Shown: positions 7,316-15,509 of the stretch, in pieces
Layout of the letters: each line of letters starts with the position of its first letter
How positions within the stretch are numbered: position 1 is the first letter of the stretch
DNA from: Streptomyces sp. Root431
GTDB lineage: Bacteria; Actinomycetota; Actinomycetes; Streptomycetales; Streptomycetaceae
DNA: 64,000 bases
NCBI RefSeq assembly: GCF_001426585.1
Contig: NZ_LMEI01000012.1
Coordinates: 462,056-526,055, forward strand
Direction of reading: 5' to 3'
Notes under the pieces: model-generated
The model's input: only the letters and a program-made list of their open reading frames with translations
The model's database searches: none
Told to the model about the DNA's origin: nothing
Program-made: the position numbers and the translations under genes

Positions 7316-8370
7316 GTACGACGATGTCTCGCGTGCGGCCCGCCGGGTACGCGCTCGTGCGCGCCGGGCGCGGCTCCTTCCTCGTCCACCGGCGCTCCGC
7401 CCTCGTCGCCGGCGGGCTCCTCCTGCTCCTGGCCGCCGCCTCCGTCGCGTACCTCTGTGTCGGCGAGCGGTTCGTCGGCCCCTCGGAGGTCGTACGGATC
7501 CTCCTCGGGCAGCCGTCGCCCTCGGCGTTCGTCGTGGAGGAGCTGCGCGAGCCGCGGCTCGTCGTCGCCCTCGCCGTCGGCGCCGCCTTCGGGACCGCCG
7601 GCGCGCTCATCCAGACCGTCGCCCGCAACCCGCTCGCCAGCCCCGACATCATCGGCATCAGCCAGGGCGCCGGGGCGATCACCGTCGCCGCGATGACCTT
7701 CGGCCTCACCTCGTACACCGTGCTGCCGTACCTCTCGATCGCGGGCGGCATCGCCGCCGCCGCGCTCGTGTACCTGTTCGCCTGGCGCGGCGGGCTGCAC
7801 GCCACCCGCTTCGTCCTCATCGGCATCGGCTTCGCGATCGCGCTGCGGTCCCTCACCACCCTCTTCATGACGAAGGGCGACTACCTCGTCGCCCAGCAGG
7901 CCCAGATCTGGATGACCGGCTCCCTCAACGGGCGGGGCTGGGACGAGTCCGCACCGATCCGCTGGACGCTGCTCCTGATGCTGCCCGCCGTGCTGTGGGC
8001 CGCCCGCGCCCAGCGGACGGTCTCCCTCGACGACGACACGGCGACCGCGCTCGGCGTACGGCTCGGCGGGGTCCGCCTCGGGCTCGTCGCCGTCGGTGTC
8101 GTCCTCGCCTCCGTCGCGACCGGCGTCGCCGGACCGGTCGACTTCGTGGCCCTCCTCGCCCCGCAGATCGCCCGCCGCATGACGCGGACCGCGCAGATCC
8201 CGCTGCTCTGCTCCGCGCTCGCGGGCGCGGTGATCGTCGTCGTCGCCGACCTGCTCGCGAGGCGGCTCCTCTCCCCCGTCGAACTGCCCGTGGGCGTCCT
8301 CACGGCGGCGGTCGGCGCCCCCTACCTGATCTGGCTCATCGTCCGGAGCCGCACGGAAGGAAAAGCATGA
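7312..8370 (+). CDS. FecCD-family iron-siderophore ABC permease (second)
   Basis: A 352-residue partner permease with the same fold as the preceding gene. It shows ELREPRLVVALAVGAAFGTAG, TVARNPLASPDIIGISQGAGA, IWMTGSLNGRGW and the coupling segment GPVDFVALLAPQIARRM. The GTG start at 7312 overlaps the first permease stop, and the stop overlaps the ATPase start (ATGA at 8367-8370), so the three genes form one translationally coupled operon. The heterodimer would form the membrane channel for a ferric siderophore or haem-like complex. Confidence 0.9.
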   Translation: MSTTMSRVRPAGYALVRAGRGSFLVHRRSALVAGGLLLLLAAASVAYLCVGERFVGPSEVVRILLGQPSPSAFVVEELREPRLVVALAVGAAFGTAGALIQTVARNPLASPDIIGISQGAGAITVAAMTFGLTSYTVLPYLSIAGGIAAAALVYLFAWRGGLHATRFVLIGIGFAIALRSLTTLFMTKGDYLVAQQAQIWMTGSLNGRGWDESAPIRWTLLLMLPAVLWAARAQRTVSLDDDTATALGVRLGGVRLGLVAVGVVLASVATGVAGPVDFVALLAPQIARRMTRTAQIPLLCSALAGAVIVVVADLLARRLLSPVELPVGVLTAAVGAPYLIWLIVRSRTEGKA

Positions 8371-9236
8371 CCAGCAGGCTGACCGCGCGCGGTCTCACGC
8401 TCGCCTACGAGGACCGGACCGTCGTGCACGAGCTCGACCTCGCGGTCCCCGACGGCAAGGTGACGGTGATCGTCGGCCCCAACGCCTGCGGGAAGTCCAC
8501 CACCCTCCGCGCCCTCGGACGCCTCCTCAAGCCGGCGGGCGGCGCCGTCCTCCTCGACGGCGAGGAACTGGCCAAGCTCCCCACGAAGCGGATCGCCCGC
8601 TCCATCGGGCTCCTTCCGCAGACGCCCGTCGCGCCGGAGGCGATCACCGTCGCCGACCTCGTCTCCCGGGGCCGTCAGCCGCACCAGGCCTGGTGGAAGC
8701 AGTGGTCCGAGGAGGACGAGCGGGCGGTGACCGACGCCATGGCCCGTACGGACGTGGCCGCGCTCGCCGACCGGTCCGTCGACGCGCTCTCGGGCGGGCA
8801 GCGGCAGCGGGTGTGGATCGCGATGGCGCTCGCCCAGGAGACCGACCTGCTCCTCCTCGACGAGCCCACCACCTACCTGGACATCTCCCATCAGGTGGAG
8901 GTCCTCGACCTGGTGCGCCGCCTCAACCGGCTGCGCGCCCGGACCGTCGTCCTCGTCCTGCACGACCTCAACCAGGCCGCCCGGTACGCCGACCACCTCG
9001 TCGCCATGAAGGACGGCCGGGTGGTCGCGGAGGGCCCGCCGGAGGAGATCGTGACGGCGGAGCTCGTACGGGACGTCTTCGGCCTGGAGTCGGTCGTCGT
9101 CCCGGACCCGGTCACGGGCTCGCCGCTGGTGGTGCCGGGGGCGCCTTGGCACGCGGAGGACGCGGACGGTGTCGAGGACGCGGACGGTGTCGCGAGCGTG
9201 GACGGCGTCGAGGAAGGTGTGGGGAAGGGCTTCTGA
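8367..9236 (+). CDS. FecE-type ABC transporter ATP-binding protein
   Basis: A 289-residue ATPase of an iron-siderophore importer. It has a Walker A of GPNACGKST (about 34-42; Ala-Cys in place of the common Gly-Ser is usual for Streptomyces siderophore ATPases), Q-loop LLPQTPV, signature LSGGQRQRVWIAMAL, Walker B LLLLDEPTTYLD and switch His in VLHDLNQ. The last 30 residues are an Asp/Glu/Gly/Val-rich repeat tail (DADGVEDADGV) not needed for the fold. It ends 2 bp before the convergent membrane-protein gene. Confidence 0.93.
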   Translation: MTSRLTARGLTLAYEDRTVVHELDLAVPDGKVTVIVGPNACGKSTTLRALGRLLKPAGGAVLLDGEELAKLPTKRIARSIGLLPQTPVAPEAITVADLVSRGRQPHQAWWKQWSEEDERAVTDAMARTDVAALADRSVDALSGGQRQRVWIAMALAQETDLLLLDEPTTYLDISHQVEVLDLVRRLNRLRARTVVLVLHDLNQAARYADHLVAMKDGRVVAEGPPEEIVTAELVRDVFGLESVVVPDPVTGSPLVVPGAPWHAEDADGVEDADGVASVDGVEEGVGKGF

Positions 9237-9238
9237 CG

Positions 9239-10327
9239 TCAGTGCCTGCGGGAGCGCCAGAGCAGGAACAGCGCCGAGGCGACCGCCGCGCCCCGCAGCA
9301 CCCACGGCCAGGTCTCGGCGATCGCCGCGCTCATCGCCGGGCCGCCCGGGGCCACCGCCTCCCCCCAGCGGCCCTCGACGCGGCCCCACAGCCAGACGGC
9401 TCCGGCCGTGGCGCTGAGGCCGGGGATGACCAGCACCGCAGCCTTGATCTCGCCGGGGGTCAGCCGGCGTGAGGCGTAAGCGATGAGCCAGCCGGCGGCG
9501 AGCGCGACGAGCGAGCCGAAGACGGCGCCGCCGAGCAGGAGCAGCGCGGCCAGCAGGACGAAGGGGTTCGCGAGGCGGGGGCGGCCGGGGGCTGTCTCCG
9601 CCTCTTCCGGCTCCTCCACCTCCTCCAGGTCCGGGTCGAGGACCTTCTTCCGCCGCAGGACGACGCGGGCGACGCGGCGCCACCTGCCGGGGGCGGCGTC
9701 CTCGTCCCCGTACTCCTCGTCCTCGTCGACCACGGGCGCCGGGGGCTCGAAGAGGTCCGGCCGCTCGATGCCGCCGACGAAACCGGGGAGTCCTTCGGTC
9801 ACGTCGATGTCGGTCGCGTGGGTGGCGTCGGTACGCCACCAATCGGGGTCCAGGCGGCCGCCGCTGTCGCGGGGCTGGGGCACGGAGGGGGAGGGTGGGG
9901 TGGGTGGGGTGGGTGGTGTCGCGGCGGGCTTCGTGGCCTTCGTGGGCTTCCCGGGCTTGGCCTGCTTCGAGGCCTTCGAGGCCTTCGCGGGCTTCGCTGT
10001 CGCCGATCTCGGGGACGGGACCTGTGTCCCGGCGTTTCCGGCAGTCCCGGCGTTCCCGGCAGTCCCGGCCGTCCCACCAGTCCCGGCCGTCCCCTCCGGT
10101 CCCTCGTCCGCCCGTTCCACCACCTCGTCCGGCGTACCCAGCGCGCCGAGGATCCCCCGTACCGCCGCCGGGCTCTCCTCGCCGTAGGTGGCGCGGCGCC
10201 GGTCGATCTCGTTCCGCAGCGTCGACACCAGCTTCATCCGGTCGCTCGCCGGCAGCTGGCGCTGCTGTGCCAGATCGCCGACCCGGCTCAGGTAGTCGTA
10301 GACCAACTGGTCGCTCTCGATCCCCAC
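9239..10327 (-). CDS. Actinobacterial membrane protein with N-terminal helical domain
   Basis: A 362-residue protein starting at GTG 10327 (VGIESDQLVYDYLSRV). Residues 1-60 resemble the short helical HAAS/DUF1700-like domain (SDRMKLVSTLRNEIDRRRA...EVV). Residues 70-160 are low complexity (Gly-Thr-Ala, Lys-Ala and Thr-Pro-Pro repeats). An acidic region follows, and the C-terminal 120 residues hold three or four membrane helices. The huge frame that continues upstream to 12943 is a shadow of the helicase gene on the other strand. Function unknown. It is divergent from the helicase-like gene and shares a symmetrical promoter region with it. Confidence 0.75.
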   Translation of the reverse strand: MGIESDQLVYDYLSRVGDLAQQRQLPASDRMKLVSTLRNEIDRRRATYGEESPAAVRGILGALGTPDEVVERADEGPEGTAGTGGTAGTAGNAGTAGNAGTQVPSPRSATAKPAKASKASKQAKPGKPTKATKPAATPPTPPTPPSPSVPQPRDSGGRLDPDWWRTDATHATDIDVTEGLPGFVGGIERPDLFEPPAPVVDEDEEYGDEDAAPGRWRRVARVVLRRKKVLDPDLEEVEEPEEAETAPGRPRLANPFVLLAALLLLGGAVFGSLVALAAGWLIAYASRRLTPGEIKAAVLVIPGLSATAGAVWLWGRVEGRWGEAVAPGGPAMSAAIAETWPWVLRGAAVASALFLLWRSRRH

Positions 10328-10364
10328 AGTGCCCCTCCACGGCCGGTTCGCCCGGTACGCCCCG

Positions 10365-10392
10365 ACGTTAGCGCGCGGGCAGGGGCTAACGT
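10365..10392. promoter_or_regulatory. Symmetrical divergent promoter with two TAACGT boxes
   Basis: ACGTTAGC (10365-10372) and its reverse complement GCTAACGT (10385-10392) are separated by 12 bp. Read outward, each arm contains TAACGT, a good -10 box. The rightward one ends 7 nt before the ATG at 10400. This 72-bp gap drives the minus-strand membrane protein and the plus-strand helicase-like gene. Confidence 0.5.
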
Positions 10393-10399
10393 GGTGCGG

Positions 10400-12922
10400 A
10401 TGGGGATCGGTGAGTTCGACCGGGAGGCGTACGTGGCCGAAGCATCTGGCGCCGCCGCGGCGCCGCGCACGCTCGCGGAGGCGCTGCGCGCGCGGGGCGA
10501 CGACGGCCTGGCCGCGCTGCTGCGCGCCCGGCCCGACCTCCTGGGGCCCGTGCCGAACGACCTGACGCAGCTGGCCACCCGCGCCGGTACGCGCGGTTCC
10601 GTGATCCGGGCGATCGAGCGGCTCGACCGCTTCTCGCTCCAGGCGGCCGAGGCGCTCGCCGTGGCGCCGGACCCCACGCCGTACCCCGTGCTCCTCGCGC
10701 TGCTCGCCGGCGACGAGGGCGACGCGGAGATCGAGGCGGCGCTGCCCGCCGCCGTCGCCCTGCTGCGCGAGCAGGCGCTCGTGTGGGGCGGGGACGAGCG
10801 GCTGCGGCTCGTGCGGACCGCGCGGGAGCTGCTCGCGCCGTCGGCGCAGCACCCGTCGCCGACCGGGCTCGGGCCGACGGTCGCGGAGGCGACGTCCGGG
10901 ATGTCGCCCGGGCGGGTGCAGGAGATCATCGCGGCGGCCGGTCTGACGTCGACGCACGACCCGGTGTCGGCGGTGGCGGCGCTGACGGAGCTCTTCACGG
11001 ACCGGACGCGGATGGGCGAGCTGCTCGACACGGCGCCGCCGGAGGCGCTCGCCGTCCTGGACCGGCTGGTGTGGGGTCCGCCGTACGGGGAGGTGACGGC
11101 GAACCCGGCGCCGCCCGTGCGCTGGCTGCGCGACCGGGGGCTGCTGCTGCCCGTGTCGCCGCGGACGATGGTGCTGCCGCGCGAGGTGGCGCTGCACCTG
11201 CGGGGCGGGCGGGCGCACCGGACGCCGGAGCCGGTGCCGCCGGAGCCGGTGGTGCAGCGCGACTACCGTCCACAGGTTGTGGACAGTGCCGCCGCCGGGC
11301 AGGCGTACGTGGCGCTCGCGACGGTCGAGGAGCTGCTGAAGTCCTGGGACCGGGGCGGCCCGCCGGTCCTGCGCGCCGGCGGACTCGCCGTGCGGGACCT
11401 GAAGCGGATCGCCGCGGCGCTGGACGTGTCGGAGCCGATCGCCTGTTTCTGGCTGGAGCTCGGTTACGCGGCGGGGCTGCTCGCCTCGGACGGCGAGGCC
11501 GACGAGCGGTACGCGCCGACGCCCGCCTACGACGACTGGCTGGACCTGCCGCCCGCCGAGCGGTGGGCGCGGCTCGTCACGCCGTGGCTGACGGCGACCC
11601 GCACGTCCGGTCTGGTGGGCGGGCAGGACGCGAAGGGCCGGACGCTGTCGGCGCTCGGCCCGGATCTGGACCGCTCGTCCGCGCCCGAGGTGCGCCACCG
11701 GGTGCTGCTGCTGCTCGCGACCCTTCCGCCGGGCGCGGCGGCCGACCCCGAGTCGCTCCTCGCCCGGCTGCGCTGGGAGCGGCCGCTGCGGGGCGCCGAG
11801 GGCTCCGCCTCCACGGCCGACCTGCGGTCCCGGATCGCGCGGTGGACTTTGGAGGAGGCCGAGCTGCTCGGGCTCACCGGGCGCGGCGCGCTGTCCGGCC
11901 CCGCCCGCGCGCTCCTCAACCTGCCGCTGGCCGAGGCGGCGACGCCCGCCGAGCCGGGCGGCGGGGTGGAGCTGTCGGTGGCCGCGACGCGGGCGGCGAC
12001 GCTGCTCGCGCCGCTGCTCCCCGAGGCCGTCGACCACGTCCTGCTCCAGGCCGACCTGACAGCCGTGGCGCCGGGCCCGCTGCGCCGGCCGCTCGCCGAC
12101 GCGCTGGGCGTCCTCGCGGACGTGGAATCGAAGGGTGGTGCGACGGTCTACCGGTTCACGCCCGGCTCCGTGCGGCGCGCGCTCGACTCGGGGCAGACGG
12201 CGACCGACCTCCACGACTTCCTCGCGAAGCACTCGACGACGCCCGTCCCGCAGCCGCTCGCCTATCTCGTGGACGACGTCGCGAGACGCCACGGCCACCT
12301 CAAGGTCGGGGCGGCGTCCGCGTACGTGCGCTGCGACGACGACACGGTCCTCGGCGAGATCCTGGCCGACCGGCGGTCCGCTCCCCTGGGGCTGCGCCGC
12401 CTCGCGCCGACCGTGCTCGCGGCGCAGACGGACCCGGTGTCGCTGCTCGACGGGCTGCGGTCGATGGGGTACGCCCCGGCGGCGGAGTCCGCCGAGGGCG
12501 ATGTCCTGATCGCCCGCGCCGACGCGTACCGCACCCCGGCCCGTACGGCCCCGGTGCCCGTCCCCGACGGCCCGCCGTCCCCGGATTCCACCCTCCTCTC
12601 GGCGGCGGTCAAGGCCATCCGGGCGGGCGACCGGGCGGCGACGGCCGTCCGCAAGGAGCCCACGACCCCGACGGCCGCCGGCACCCTCCCCCGCACGTCG
12701 GCGGCGGAGACCCTGGCCACGGTCCAGGCGGCCGCGATGACCGGCTCGGCGGTCTGGATCGGCTACGTCAACGCGGAGGGCTCGGCGAGCCAGCGGGTCA
12801 TCGCCCCGGTCCGCGTGGAGGGCGGCTTCGTGACGGGCTACGACCACACGGCCGACGAGGTCCGCACGTACCCCCTGCACCGGATCACGGGCGTGGCGGA
12901 ACTGGCCGACGACCAGGTCTGA
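10400..12922 (+). CDS. Helicase-C/WYL-type large protein (XPB/Ssl2-associated)
   Basis: An 840-residue actinobacterial protein annotated in relatives as helicase-associated or helicase C-terminal domain protein. Its N-terminal 500 residues are a series of winged-helix/helical units (LAEALRARGDDGLAALLRARPDLLG, SAVAALTELF). The C-terminus has a WYL-like segment (AVWIGYVNAEGSASQRVIAPVRVEGGF...). No Walker A or DEAD/DEAH motif is visible, so it is not itself an ATPase. The next gene encodes the XPB-like helicase, so the two proteins probably act together in DNA repair or remodelling. The ATG at 10400 is preferred; GTG at 10391 and 10394 are in frame. Confidence 0.75.
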   Translation: MGIGEFDREAYVAEASGAAAAPRTLAEALRARGDDGLAALLRARPDLLGPVPNDLTQLATRAGTRGSVIRAIERLDRFSLQAAEALAVAPDPTPYPVLLALLAGDEGDAEIEAALPAAVALLREQALVWGGDERLRLVRTARELLAPSAQHPSPTGLGPTVAEATSGMSPGRVQEIIAAAGLTSTHDPVSAVAALTELFTDRTRMGELLDTAPPEALAVLDRLVWGPPYGEVTANPAPPVRWLRDRGLLLPVSPRTMVLPREVALHLRGGRAHRTPEPVPPEPVVQRDYRPQVVDSAAAGQAYVALATVEELLKSWDRGGPPVLRAGGLAVRDLKRIAAALDVSEPIACFWLELGYAAGLLASDGEADERYAPTPAYDDWLDLPPAERWARLVTPWLTATRTSGLVGGQDAKGRTLSALGPDLDRSSAPEVRHRVLLLLATLPPGAAADPESLLARLRWERPLRGAEGSASTADLRSRIARWTLEEAELLGLTGRGALSGPARALLNLPLAEAATPAEPGGGVELSVAATRAATLLAPLLPEAVDHVLLQADLTAVAPGPLRRPLADALGVLADVESKGGATVYRFTPGSVRRALDSGQTATDLHDFLAKHSTTPVPQPLAYLVDDVARRHGHLKVGAASAYVRCDDDTVLGEILADRRSAPLGLRRLAPTVLAAQTDPVSLLDGLRSMGYAPAAESAEGDVLIARADAYRTPARTAPVPVPDGPPSPDSTLLSAAVKAIRAGDRAATAVRKEPTTPTAAGTLPRTSAAETLATVQAAAMTGSAVWIGYVNAEGSASQRVIAPVRVEGGFVTGYDHTADEVRTYPLHRITGVAELADDQV

Positions 12923-13009
12923 CCCGGACATCGCGACAACCACCGTCCATCAGGCAGACTGGAGGATTGGCCGCCGTCCTCGGAGCGGCCCGGGAAGGAC
13001 TGATCGCGC

Positions 13010-14650
13010 GTGAATGGGCCCCTCATCGTCCAGAGCGACAAGACGCTGCTCCTGGAGGTCGACCACGAGTCCGCCGAGGCCTGTCGGCGGGCCATCGCGC
13101 CCTTCGCGGAGCTGGAGCGGGCGCCCGAGCACATCCACACGTACCGGCTGACGCCGCTCGGGCTGTGGAACGCGCGGGCCGCCGGGCACGACGCCGAGCA
13201 GGTCGTCGACGCGCTCGTCGAGTACTCCCGCTACCCCGTGCCGCACGCGCTGCTCGTCGACATCGCCGAGACGATGGACCGGTACGGGCGGCTCACGCTC
13301 TCCAAGCACCCCACCCACGGGCTCGTCCTGACGAGCACCGACCGGCCCGTCCTGGAGGAGATCCTCCGGTCGAAGAAGGTGCAGCCGCTGGTCGGCGCGC
13401 GGATCGACGAGGACACCGTCGCCGTGCACCCGTCCGAGCGCGGGCAGATCAAGCAGACGCTGCTGAAGCTCGGCTGGCCGGCCGAGGACCTCGCCGGGTA
13501 CGTCGACGGGGAGGCCCACCCGATCGAGCTCGCCGAGGACGGCTGGACGCTGCGCCCGTACCAGCGGCAGGCTGTCGACGGCTTCTGGCACGGCGGTTCC
13601 GGGGTCGTCGTGCTGCCCTGTGGTGCCGGTAAGACGCTGGTCGGGGCCGGGGCGATGGCGGAGGCCAAGGCCACGACGCTGATCCTGGTGACCAACACCG
13701 TCTCCGCCCGGCAGTGGAAGAGCGAGCTCGTGAAGCGGACCTCGCTCACCGAGGACGAGATCGGCGAGTACAGCGGGACGAAGAAGGAGATCCGGCCCGT
13801 CACCATCGCCACCTACCAGGTCCTCACGACCAAGCGGAAGGGCATCTACCCGCACCTGGAGCTCTTCGACTCCCGGGACTGGGGGCTCGTCGTCTACGAC
13901 GAGGTGCACCTGCTGCCCGCGCCCGTCTTCAAGTTCACCGCCGACCTGCAGGCGCGGCGGCGGCTCGGCCTGACGGCGACGCTGGTCCGCGAGGACGGGC
14001 GGGAGTCGGACGTCTTCTCGCTGATCGGGCCCAAGCGGTTCGACGCGCCGTGGAAGGAGATCGAGGCGCAGGGCTACATCGCGCCCGCCGACTGCGTGGA
14101 GGTCCGGGTCAATCTGACCGACTCCGAGCGGCTCGCCTACGCGACGGCCGAGCCGGAGGAGAAGTACCGCTTCTGCGCGACGACGGCGACGAAGCGGAAG
14201 GTGACCGAGGCCCTGGTGAAGAAGTTCGAGGGCCAGCAGATCCTCGTCATCGGGCAGTACATCGACCAGCTCGACGAGCTCGGCGAGCACCTCGACGCGC
14301 CGGTCATCAAGGGCGAGACGTCGAACGCGCAGCGGGAGAAGCTCTTCGACGCGTTCCGCACGGGCGAGATCAGCGTCCTCGTGGTGTCGAAGGTCGCGAA
14401 CTTCTCGATCGACCTGCCGGAGGCGACGGTCGCGATCCAGGTGTCGGGCACCTTCGGGTCCCGGCAGGAGGAGGCGCAGCGCCTGGGCCGGGTCCTGCGG
14501 CCGAAGGCCGACGGGCACCAGGCGCACTTCTACTCGGTGGTCGCCCGGGACACGATCGACCAGGACTTCGCGGCGCACCGGCAGCGGTTCCTCGCGGAGC
14601 AGGGGTACGCGTACCGGATCGTCGACGCGGACGAGCTGCTGGCTCCGTAG
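13010..14650 (+). CDS. XPB-type DNA repair helicase
   Basis: A 546-residue superfamily 2 helicase of the bacterial XPB (ERCC3-like) type. An N-terminal XPB damage-recognition-like domain begins GPLIVQSDKTLLLEVDH. It is followed by Walker A LPCGAGKT (about 203-210), motif Ia VTNTVSARQW, DEVH box (about 297-300), motif III LGLTATLVREDGR with the RED motif, and helicase C-terminal motifs VIKGETSNAQRE, VVSKVANFSIDLPEA and QRLGRVLRPK. GTG at 13010 is the start; homologues begin at the same point. It lies 87 bp after the helicase-associated gene in the same direction. Confidence 0.92.
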   Translation: MNGPLIVQSDKTLLLEVDHESAEACRRAIAPFAELERAPEHIHTYRLTPLGLWNARAAGHDAEQVVDALVEYSRYPVPHALLVDIAETMDRYGRLTLSKHPTHGLVLTSTDRPVLEEILRSKKVQPLVGARIDEDTVAVHPSERGQIKQTLLKLGWPAEDLAGYVDGEAHPIELAEDGWTLRPYQRQAVDGFWHGGSGVVVLPCGAGKTLVGAGAMAEAKATTLILVTNTVSARQWKSELVKRTSLTEDEIGEYSGTKKEIRPVTIATYQVLTTKRKGIYPHLELFDSRDWGLVVYDEVHLLPAPVFKFTADLQARRRLGLTATLVREDGRESDVFSLIGPKRFDAPWKEIEAQGYIAPADCVEVRVNLTDSERLAYATAEPEEKYRFCATTATKRKVTEALVKKFEGQQILVIGQYIDQLDELGEHLDAPVIKGETSNAQREKLFDAFRTGEISVLVVSKVANFSIDLPEATVAIQVSGTFGSRQEEAQRLGRVLRPKADGHQAHFYSVVARDTIDQDFAAHRQRFLAEQGYAYRIVDADELLAP

Positions 14651-14663
14651 GGCGTCCGGGGGC

Positions 14664-14990
14664 TCAGTCCATCAGTGCGAGGAACGGGCCCCCGATCGCC
14701 AGGCAGTACTGGGCGATGACGAGTCCGCGGCGGGGCACGATCAGGGCCGCCAGGCCCACCACGGCTCCGGCGAGCAGGGTCCAGAAGCCGGCCGTGATGA
14801 AGACGCCGCCCCGGCCGTCGCCCTGGATGGCGTCGGCGAGGGTGATCATGAAGGTGGCCGCGAGGCAGGCCGCGAGGAGGAGCAGTCCGCCGCCCGCCGC
14901 GAGGCGGAGGGCGAGAGGGGTCGGGCCGGTGGTGTCCGTGCCAGTGGTGTCCGTGCCAGTGGTGTCCGTGCCGGTGGTCGTCGTCTCCAT
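14664..14990 (-). CDS. Small three-helix membrane protein with Thr-Gly-Asp repeats
   Basis: A 108-residue protein. Residues 3-21 are a TGTDT repeat encoded by three copies of a 15-bp DNA unit (GTGGTGTCCGTGCCA-like, around 14929-14976). Three hydrophobic segments follow (about 26-48, 62-82, 88-105). It has no known domain. Codon use is typical of the host, and it lies 13 bp beyond the convergent XPB gene. Function unknown. Confidence 0.6.
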   Translation of the reverse strand: METTTTGTDTTGTDTTGTDTTGPTPLALRLAAGGGLLLLAACLAATFMITLADAIQGDGRGGVFITAGFWTLLAGAVVGLAALIVPRRGLVIAQYCLAIGGPFLALMD

Positions 14991-15061
14991 GTGCTGATCA
15001 CATCAGGGGCGACGGGGCGGCCTCCAGGCGTTCGCGTACTCAACCGGGGCCGGGGACGTAC

Positions 15062-15250
15062 TCAGTCGGGGCCCGGCGCGTACCTCGGGCGCGGGTTCCT
15101 CACGCCGGCCTCGGGCGGGCCGTAGTCGCCGAGGAGGACGACGCCGGCCGCCGCGCCGCCGAAGGCGCGTATCGCGCGGAACGCGGTGGCGAGGGGGCGG
15201 GTGCGGGGTCGGGGGACGGTGGTCACGAGGGTGAAGGTCGTCGCGGTCAT
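15062..15250 (-). CDS. Small hypothetical protein
   Basis: A 62-residue reading frame from ATG 15250 (MTATTFTLVTTVPRPR) with a basic N-terminal half and one weak hydrophobic patch (GGAAAGVVLLGDYG). It stands between the small membrane protein and the divergent helR gene. Codon use is normal, but no domain is recognisable. A longer start at 15283 is possible. Confidence 0.4.
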   Translation of the reverse strand: MTATTFTLVTTVPRPRTRPLATAFRAIRAFGGAAAGVVLLGDYGPPEAGVRNPRPRYAPGPD

Positions 15251-15346
15251 GTCTCCATGATGGAATCCGGACATTCCGAACACATCGGCCTGGGGGTGGA
15301 ACCCTCGTCCCCCTTACGTCGGACCCCGCCCCCTACGGATATGGGG

Positions 15347-15365
15347 GCTTCCGGTGGAGTGAAGC
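15347..15365. promoter_or_regulatory. Inverted repeat upstream of helR
   Basis: GCTTC (15347-15351) and GAAGC (15361-15365) with a 9-bp spacer lie about 150 bp before the helR start. They are flanked by G-runs (GGGG on both sides), so the symmetry is limited to 5 bp. It does not clearly match the rifamycin-associated element known from other helR genes. Confidence 0.2.
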
Positions 15366-15509
15366 GGGGTGAAATCGATTCGCCCCTCGCGTCCGCGCGG
15401 AGTTACACTCGCCAGCTTCCCCGCCTCCCTGAGTGGAGAGCCGCCGCCCGGCCGGAAACCGGCGGCCACTTCGTCGTGTCCGTGTATCCACCTGCTCGGA
15501 GGCTTCACC

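Noticed and set aside
9239..12943. A 1234-codon minus-strand frame
   Set aside because: Only its last third (9239-10327) reads as a protein. The rest is the antisense of the helicase-associated gene and is rich in Arg, Gly and His in the manner of GC-rich shadow frames.
15347..15365. Rifamycin-associated element before helR
   Set aside because: Only a 5-bp inverted repeat is present and the flanks do not continue the symmetry; a genome search for the known element would settle it.
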